This document shows, piece after piece, positions 59,520 to 64,000 of a stretch of 64,000 bases of DNA. The stretch is taken from NCBI RefSeq assembly GCF_030929595.1, contig NZ_JAVFVR010000017.1, forward strand, positions 1 to 64,000, read 5' to 3'. Both the position numbers and the translations under genes were made by a program. Source of the DNA: Flavobacterium sp. LHD-85 (GTDB lineage Bacteria > Bacteroidota > Bacteroidia > Flavobacteriales > Flavobacteriaceae). Each line of letters starts with the position of its first letter. The first letter of the stretch is position 1. A model generated the notes under the pieces. The model was not told where the DNA came from and did no database searches. It saw only the letters and a program-made list of their open reading frames with translations.

Positions 59520-60554
59520 ATGTATAAATTGATAATTCGTCCGATACTTTTTTGTTTTGATCCTGAAAAAGTGCATTATTTTACTTTTTCTTTTGTAAAA
59601 TTCATCTCAAAAATCCCTGGAGTTTCGGCGATTATAAGATCAATTTATGAGGTAAAAGATACTCGACTAGAAAGAGAAGTTTTTGGAGTTAAATTTAAAA
59701 ACCCTGTAGGACTTGCGGCTGGTTTTGATAAAGATGCTAAGCTGTATAAAGAACTAGGTGATTTTGGTTTTGGTTTTATCGAAATTGGAACTGTAACGCC
59801 AGTTGGACAAGAAGGAAATCCGAAAAAACGTTTATTCCGTTTAAAAGAAGATCAAGCAATTATTAACCGAATGGGATTTAATAATGGCGGAGTTCTAGAA
59901 GCGGTAGAGCGTTTGAAAAAGAACTCAGGTGTTTTAATTGGGGGAAATATCGGAAAAAATAAAGTAACCGATAATGAAGATGCCGTAAAAGATTACATCA
60001 TTTGTTTTGATGCGCTTTTCAATCATGTAGATTATTTTGTAGTGAATGTGAGTTCGCCAAATACACCAAATTTAAGAGCTTTACAAGATAAAGAGCCTTT
60101 AACAGCTTTGTTGCAGACACTTCAAAATAGAAATGTCGAAAAGCAAAAAACAAGCACCCAGAAAGTAAAACCAATTCTTTTAAAAATTGCTCCAGACCTT
60201 ACTGATGAGCAATTGTTGGATATTATTGATATTGTAAAAACAACTCAAATTGCTGGTGTAATTGCAACAAATACCACTATTTCTAGAGAAGGTTTGCAAT
60301 CTGCTAATCAAACTGAAACTGGAGGTTTGTCTGGAAAACCATTGACGAAACGTTCTACAGAAGTAATTCGTTTTCTATCTGAAAAAAGCAACAAAGCATT
60401 TCCAATTATTGGAGTAGGAGGAATTCATTCTGCAGATGATGCAATCGAAAAACTAAATGCAGGTGCGAGTTTGGTGCAATTGTACACTGGATTTATTTAT
60501 GAAGGTCCAGCGTTAATCAAAGCAATTAACAAAAAAGTTTTAGAACAATTATAA
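59520..60554 (+). CDS. pyrD: Dihydroorotate dehydrogenase (quinone), class 2
   Basis: A membrane-associated flavoenzyme oxidising dihydroorotate to orotate in pyrimidine synthesis. The 344-residue chain has the class 2 N-terminal helix pair for quinone access (IIRPILFCFDPEKVHYFTF), FMN-site segments NPVGLAAGFDKDAKLYKEL and GFIEIGTVTPVGQ, the catalytic Ser in VNVSSPNTPNLRALQ, and GGLSGKPLTKRSTEVI. The 3' end overlaps the converging DUF3307 gene by 6 nt. Confidence 0.97.
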   Translation: MYKLIIRPILFCFDPEKVHYFTFSFVKFISKIPGVSAIIRSIYEVKDTRLEREVFGVKFKNPVGLAAGFDKDAKLYKELGDFGFGFIEIGTVTPVGQEGNPKKRLFRLKEDQAIINRMGFNNGGVLEAVERLKKNSGVLIGGNIGKNKVTDNEDAVKDYIICFDALFNHVDYFVVNVSSPNTPNLRALQDKEPLTALLQTLQNRNVEKQKTSTQKVKPILLKIAPDLTDEQLLDIIDIVKTTQIAGVIATNTTISREGLQSANQTETGGLSGKPLTKRSTEVIRFLSEKSNKAFPIIGVGGIHSADDAIEKLNAGASLVQLYTGFIYEGPALIKAINKKVLEQL

Positions 60555-61256
60555 AAGCAGCGCTTGAACAGTTAATCCGATAAGTATTGCAATTCCAAAA
60601 CTGATTAAGGTCCCAATCATTACATATTCGGTCAATTTTCTGTCTTTGGCTTCTTTTAAATCTCCGAATCTAAAAATAGATTTAGCGGCAAGAAGAAAAC
60701 CAATAGCTTCAAAATGTCCGGTTAGAATAAATCCGAAAACAAATAAGCGTTCTAAAATACCAATATAATTTCCAGCAGCTATTAGAGAATTATCCTGATG
60801 GCTGTTTTGGCTTTCAGGAGCCCATATTGAGATTATGGTTTTTATAAAAATAGAGGTTGGTTTTGTGAGCAATAAAAATCCTGTAAGCAGAATCCAGAAC
60901 TCATTATCTTTCCAAAAATAAGGAATAGGCTTATTTTCATATAATAATGCTATTCCAATTAAAATTAAAATGTGCGCAATTTGATCAACTACAAACCAAG
61001 TGCGTTTGGTTTTATTTTTCTGAAAATTTAATTTGATTAAATCTACAATTCCGTGCGTAACGGCTATTATTACAGCATAAGGTATAAAACTGATTTCGCC
61101 CACTAAAACCGCTGCTAAAACTCCGTGCAGTAAAATATGAATATACAAATAAACACTTTTGTGTTTTTTGCTTTCTTTATTAGCGACCCAAGAATTGGGT
61201 TGCCAGATAAAATCACCTAACAAATGTGCGAGAAGTAGTTTTATAAATAAAATCAT
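60549..61256 (-). CDS. DUF3307 membrane protein
   Basis: A 235-residue multi-pass membrane protein with about six hydrophobic segments. HLLGDFIWQPNSWVANKESKKHKSVYLYIHILLHG near the N-terminus is the DUF3307 signature (conserved His/Asp/Trp and a second His pair), with ITHGIVDLIKL and WFVVDQIAHI following. The polar membrane-embedded histidines suggest an enzyme or metal site, function unknown. It overlaps the satD stop by 4 nt (ATGA), so translational coupling is likely. Confidence 0.88.
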   Translation of the reverse strand: MILFIKLLLAHLLGDFIWQPNSWVANKESKKHKSVYLYIHILLHGVLAAVLVGEISFIPYAVIIAVTHGIVDLIKLNFQKNKTKRTWFVVDQIAHILILIGIALLYENKPIPYFWKDNEFWILLTGFLLLTKPTSIFIKTIISIWAPESQNSHQDNSLIAAGNYIGILERLFVFGFILTGHFEAIGFLLAAKSIFRFGDLKEAKDRKLTEYVMIGTLISFGIAILIGLTVQALLL

Positions 61257-61864
61257 GGGGCTGTAAGTTGTTTTATTTGTTTTCTAAAGTATCGATCTAA
61301 ATTCATTACCAAATCAAACTGAGCGCGTTTTTGTCTTCGGCTGACAGCAGCTTGATTAATGCCTAGTTTTTGTCCTAATTCTTCCTGTGACAAGGTTGGG
61401 TTTTCAATTGCAACAGCAACAAATTCTGCCGATTGCACCAGCCAGCTGTCCATAAAAGTCAATGCTAATTGGAGCATTAGATTCAGTTTTTCATCTAAAT
61501 CAGTATCTCCTGTTCGCAAAGCGAGAGTAACTTTTTGTTTTTTTAAAGTTTCAAAAAGTTCTCCAGAATTAATAAAGGCAGAACCATTGCTTTCAGAAAT
61601 TCGTGCAGCATTATGCGTCTTATCTCCAAAACCAATGCTCATCCGAGCATCAGATTTTATGGTTCTTAAATGTGCTTTTACCAAAATAGCAGCTAACAGC
61701 GCATCTTCGGGATTACTAATTTCAATTTGAAATTCATCTCCACGGTATACTTCCCACTGACTTGGCGTTTTGCCAAATGGAGCTAAGATTTTCTTTAAAT
61801 CTTCGACCCAATGCTCAGATTGCTGTCTCGAACCAATTATGTCACCTGTAATTACACTAGTCAT
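61253..61864 (-). CDS. SatD family protein (nucleotide-cyclase-like palm plus HTH)
   Basis: A 203-residue protein of the SatD family, named from the streptococcal sat (secretion/acid tolerance) locus. The N-terminal part has ITGDIIGSR (D8) and YRGDEFQ (42-46), then MSIGFGDKTHNAARISESNGSAF, an order resembling class III nucleotide cyclase or GGDEF palm domains. A C-terminal helix-turn-helix lies near 155-178 (LSQEELGQKLGINQAAVSRR). Catalysis is unproven; the domain may only sense nucleotides. It is coupled to DUF3307, with twin 20-bp repeats upstream. Confidence 0.85.
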   Translation of the reverse strand: MTSVITGDIIGSRQQSEHWVEDLKKILAPFGKTPSQWEVYRGDEFQIEISNPEDALLAAILVKAHLRTIKSDARMSIGFGDKTHNAARISESNGSAFINSGELFETLKKQKVTLALRTGDTDLDEKLNLMLQLALTFMDSWLVQSAEFVAVAIENPTLSQEELGQKLGINQAAVSRRQKRAQFDLVMNLDRYFRKQIKQLTAP

Positions 61865-61925
61865 AACTCAAATATAATTAAAAAAATTATAAATTTTATA
61901 TTACAAATATAAGGAATAAAAATAA

Positions 61926-61973
61926 TTATTACGTTTTTTGGTAATATTTTAAGTTATTACGTTTTTTGGTAAT
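61926..61973. promoter_or_regulatory. Twin 20-bp direct repeats with ATTAC-N8-GTAAT dyad
   Basis: TTATTACGTTTTTTGGTAAT occurs identically at 61926-61945 and 61954-61973, 28 bp apart from start to start. Each carries the dyad ATTAC-N8-GTAAT. The pair lies between divergent satD and the lyase gene and abuts the -33 element of the lyase promoter. It looks like an operator pair; SatD, which has an HTH, is one candidate binder. Confidence 0.6.
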
Positions 61974-61977
61974 AAAA

Positions 61978-62008
61978 TTGATTATTGTAATATTCATTAA
62001 TAAATTTG
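61978..62008 (+). promoter_or_regulatory. Promoter of the HMG-CoA-lyase-like gene
   Basis: TTG (61978-61980) and TAAATTTG (62001-62008) with a 20-nt spacer match the full Bacteroidetes consensus. The upstream twin repeats end 4 nt before the -33 element. Confidence 0.65.
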
Positions 62009-62076
62009 TTTGCGCTAAAATTATCTTTTATTTCATTAAAAAAGGAACTAACTTAGCCTTAACAAAAGAATAAGCT

Positions 62077-62943
62077 TTGAGTAAAGAAATCAAAATCATC
62101 GAATGTCCTCGAGATGCCATGCAAGGCATTAAGGATTTTATTCCAACCAAAAATAAAGTTACCTACATACAAGCTTTGCTGCGAGTTGGCTTTGATACAA
62201 TCGATTTTGGAAGTTTTGTTTCTCCAAAAGCTATTCCGCAAATGCAGGACACTGCTGCTGTTTTAGAACAACTTGATTTGTCTCAAACAACAAGCAAATT
62301 GCTTTCTATTATTGCCAACACACAAGGTGCAATAACAGCTGCAAGTTATGAGCAGATTCAATATTTAGGTTTTCCATTTTCTATTTCTGAGAACTTTCAG
62401 ATGCGTAATACACACAAAACTATTGCAGAATCTTTGGTTACGCTAGAAGAAATTCTTGAGGTAGCTGATAAGAAAAATAAAGAAGTGGTTACGTATCTTT
62501 CTATGGGTTTCGGAAATCCGTATGGAGATCCGTGGAATGTTGAAATTGTAGGGGAGTGGACAGAAAAACTGGCTGGAATGGGCGTGAAAATTCTATCGCT
62601 TTCTGATACTGTCGGAACTTCTACACCAGAAGTGATTACTTATTTGTTTTCAGATTTAATCCCGAAATATCCTGGAATTGAGTTTGGTGCTCATTTGCAT
62701 ACAACTCCAGAAAGCTGGTTCGAGAAAATCGATGCAGCAGCAAAAGCAGGCTGTACCCGTTTTGACGGAGCTATTCAAGGTTTTGGAGGTTGTCCGATGG
62801 CAACCGATAAACTTACAGGAAATATGCCTACAGAAAAACTGGTTTCTTATTTTACTGCCAATAAAAGAATAACAGGACTTAATTCTCTTAGTTTTGAAAG
62901 TGCTTATAATGAAGCTTCTAAATTGTTTGGAAAGTTTCATTAA
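62077..62943 (+). CDS. Hydroxymethylglutaryl-CoA lyase family protein
   Basis: A DRE-TIM metallolyase of 288 residues. IIECPRDAMQGIKDFIPTKNKV replaces the usual DGLQ-type start with CPRDAMQ. The metal His pair is H206/H208 (AHLHTTPE), and the active-site Cys is C239 in GFGGCPMATDKLTGNMPTE. It should cleave HMG-CoA to acetoacetate and acetyl-CoA, for example in leucine degradation, which fits the leucine-type dehydrogenase elsewhere. The start is TTG at 62077, giving SKEIKIIECPRD; no ATG is suitably placed. Confidence 0.9.
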   Translation: MSKEIKIIECPRDAMQGIKDFIPTKNKVTYIQALLRVGFDTIDFGSFVSPKAIPQMQDTAAVLEQLDLSQTTSKLLSIIANTQGAITAASYEQIQYLGFPFSISENFQMRNTHKTIAESLVTLEEILEVADKKNKEVVTYLSMGFGNPYGDPWNVEIVGEWTEKLAGMGVKILSLSDTVGTSTPEVITYLFSDLIPKYPGIEFGAHLHTTPESWFEKIDAAAKAGCTRFDGAIQGFGGCPMATDKLTGNMPTEKLVSYFTANKRITGLNSLSFESAYNEASKLFGKFH

Positions 62944-63020
62944 AAAAAGGTTATTTTTCTTACCTTAGATAATGAATGTAAAACAAATGCGTTACATTTA
63001 ATATTGATACAACAGTTCTC

Positions 63021-63572
63021 ATGGGATTAAGTTTTTTAAATAAAATTTCAAGTATATTATTTTCAGTCTTTTTATTATTTTCCTGTTCAAGCGATTTAAA
63101 TTTTGATCAGGTAAACGATTTTAAGTTAGAGCCTGTATTTGTAGCAAACCTTGCTTATTTTGATATTCCTGCTAATCGGCTTGTAGATGATGGAGGTACT
63201 AATATTGGGTACGATTCTAGAGATTTTGATGTTTTTAAGAATAAGTTTTTTACTGAACGACTTAATAAAGCTGAGCTTGATTTTGAAGTTGAAAATAATA
63301 TTGATCGCGCTTTTGTCTTAAATATGCTTTTGCTTAATGATCAGGATCAAGTCTTGCAAACTTTATCTTTTACGGTTCCGTCTTATAAAGGAACTCCAAA
63401 CGTTATAAAATATCCAACAGAAGTTTTTGAAAACGCTCGTTTAGATCTTTTAAAACAAACTCAAAAAATAGGTTTTGTGGTAATAATTGCTGCAGGATCT
63501 CCATTAAATAGTGAAAGTCTTGGAAATTTAAAATTAAGATCAAGTGCAACAGCTTATTTAGTAATCGAATGA
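63021..63572 (+). CDS. Lipoprotein of unknown function
   Basis: A 183-residue lipoprotein (signal about 1-22, lipobox LLFSCSS). The mature part has FKLEPVFVANLAYFDIPANRLVDDGG and a beta-rich second half (AFVLNMLLLNDQDQVLQTLSFTVPS, IGFVVIIAAGSPL). I do not recognise a named family. It overlaps the DUF5723 gene by 4 nt (ATGA), so the two are translationally coupled and probably function together at the outer membrane. Confidence 0.75.
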   Translation: MGLSFLNKISSILFSVFLLFSCSSDLNFDQVNDFKLEPVFVANLAYFDIPANRLVDDGGTNIGYDSRDFDVFKNKFFTERLNKAELDFEVENNIDRAFVLNMLLLNDQDQVLQTLSFTVPSYKGTPNVIKYPTEVFENARLDLLKQTQKIGFVVIIAAGSPLNSESLGNLKLRSSATAYLVIE

Positions 63573-64000
63573 GAAAAGTACTGATTCTTTGCTTATTTTT
63601 CCATATTTCTTGTTTTGCCCAAAACAGAGAGCTTTTGTATAATTTCACTTCAATTCCGCAGTCTTCTCTTGTAAACCCAGGAGCTGATGTTTCGTATAAA
63701 TATTATTTCGGATTTCCAGTTTTATCTGGAATTTCAGCAAATGTAGGTTCCAGCAGTTTTTCTGCTTATGATTTATTTTCAAATGATGGAGTCGATTTTA
63801 ATCAAAAAGTGAGAGATGTTGTCAATAAATCTTCCAGCAATGATAAAGTAGTGACCAACCAGCAATTGGAAATATTTTCTGGCGGATTCAGGATTGGAGG
63901 AAGAGAAAGCCGTTCGTATGTTTCTTTCGGCTTATATCAGGAATTTGATTTCTTTATGTTTGTTCCAAAAGATTTAGCTTTATTGGCCTTAAACGGAAAT
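63569..64000 (+). CDS. DUF5723 family outer-membrane protein, partial
   Basis: The open frame starts with ATG at 63569 inside the preceding stop (ATGA) and runs off the window. The first 144 residues show a signal peptide (RKVLILCLFFHISCFAQ) and a mature start LLYNFTSIPQSSLVNPGADV, then YYFGFPVLSGISANVGSSSFSAYDLF, as in DUF5723 proteins, which are predicted FadL/OmpP1-like barrels of Bacteroidetes. Coupled to the upstream lipoprotein gene. Confidence 0.82.
   Translation, partial: MRKVLILCLFFHISCFAQNRELLYNFTSIPQSSLVNPGADVSYKYYFGFPVLSGISANVGSSSFSAYDLFSNDGVDFNQKVRDVVNKSSSNDKVVTNQQLEIFSGGFRIGGRESRSYVSFGLYQEFDFFMFVPKDLALLALNGN

Overview
The window is about 64 kb of AT-rich chromosome from a Bacteroidota bacterium, most probably a Flavobacterium. 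The reasons are: many start regions carry the Bacteroidetes -7 promoter element TAnnTTTG; there are families largely restricted to or typical of Bacteroidetes (CarboxypepD_reg/TonB-dependent receptor with a DUF4249 lipoprotein, DUF3276, DUF5723, monomeric NADP-isocitrate dehydrogenase, LytS/LytTR pair, cyclophilin-FKBP fusion); and the intergenic gaps carry small palindromic repeats of the kind common in flavobacteria. It looks like ordinary chromosome. I see no tRNA or rRNA gene, insertion sequence, prophage, CRISPR array or replication origin.

Layout. 0-10 kb: lysA, the glutamate synthase pair gltB-gltD, and sucC. 10-24 kb: a DUF5694 protein, a LytS/LytTR two-component pair, a murein-peptide recycling group (dipeptide epimerase, PLP enzyme), uvrB, rlmF, thiamine pyrophosphokinase and DinB. 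24-30 kb: a TonB receptor/DUF4249 uptake operon and monomeric isocitrate dehydrogenase. 30-34 kb: rplS and trmD, separated by an AraC-GyrI regulator and an exported agmatine-deiminase-like lipoprotein. 34-40 kb: an operon with FMN reductase, a Tat-exported TIM-barrel protein, a lipoprotein archaemetzincin and a cupin; then an MFS carrier, a cyclophilin-FKBP fusion and a cytochrome c lipoprotein. 40-50 kb: a structured RNA candidate, several alpha/beta hydrolases, a CsaA-like protein, an ABC exporter, leucine-type dehydrogenase, nusB and yajC. 50-59 kb: pepT and a sulfatase neighbourhood (arylsulfatase, outer-membrane protein, OprO/P-type porin, Asn-rich surface protein, formylglycine-generating enzyme). 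59-64 kb: pyrD, a SatD/DUF3307 pair, HMG-CoA-lyase-like enzyme, and a lipoprotein followed by a DUF5723 gene cut by the window end.

Genes that probably work together: gltB with gltD (glutamate from glutamine and 2-oxoglutarate); the arylsulfatase with the enzyme that matures its active-site Cys, plus outer-membrane channels; the TonB receptor with its lipoprotein; the dipeptide epimerase with the PLP enzyme; SatD with DUF3307.

The most interesting non-coding signals are (1) a ~155-nt minus-strand element at 40388-40545 with its own promoter motif, a closing stem and mutually exclusive pairings, resembling a flavobacterial 6S RNA; (2) two identical 20-bp dyad-containing direct repeats between satD and the lyase gene; (3) nested palindromic repeats at three sites sharing one GC-rich hairpin family; and (4) a GC-rich leader ahead of rplS. 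Functions are inferred from sequence alone; no database search was possible.
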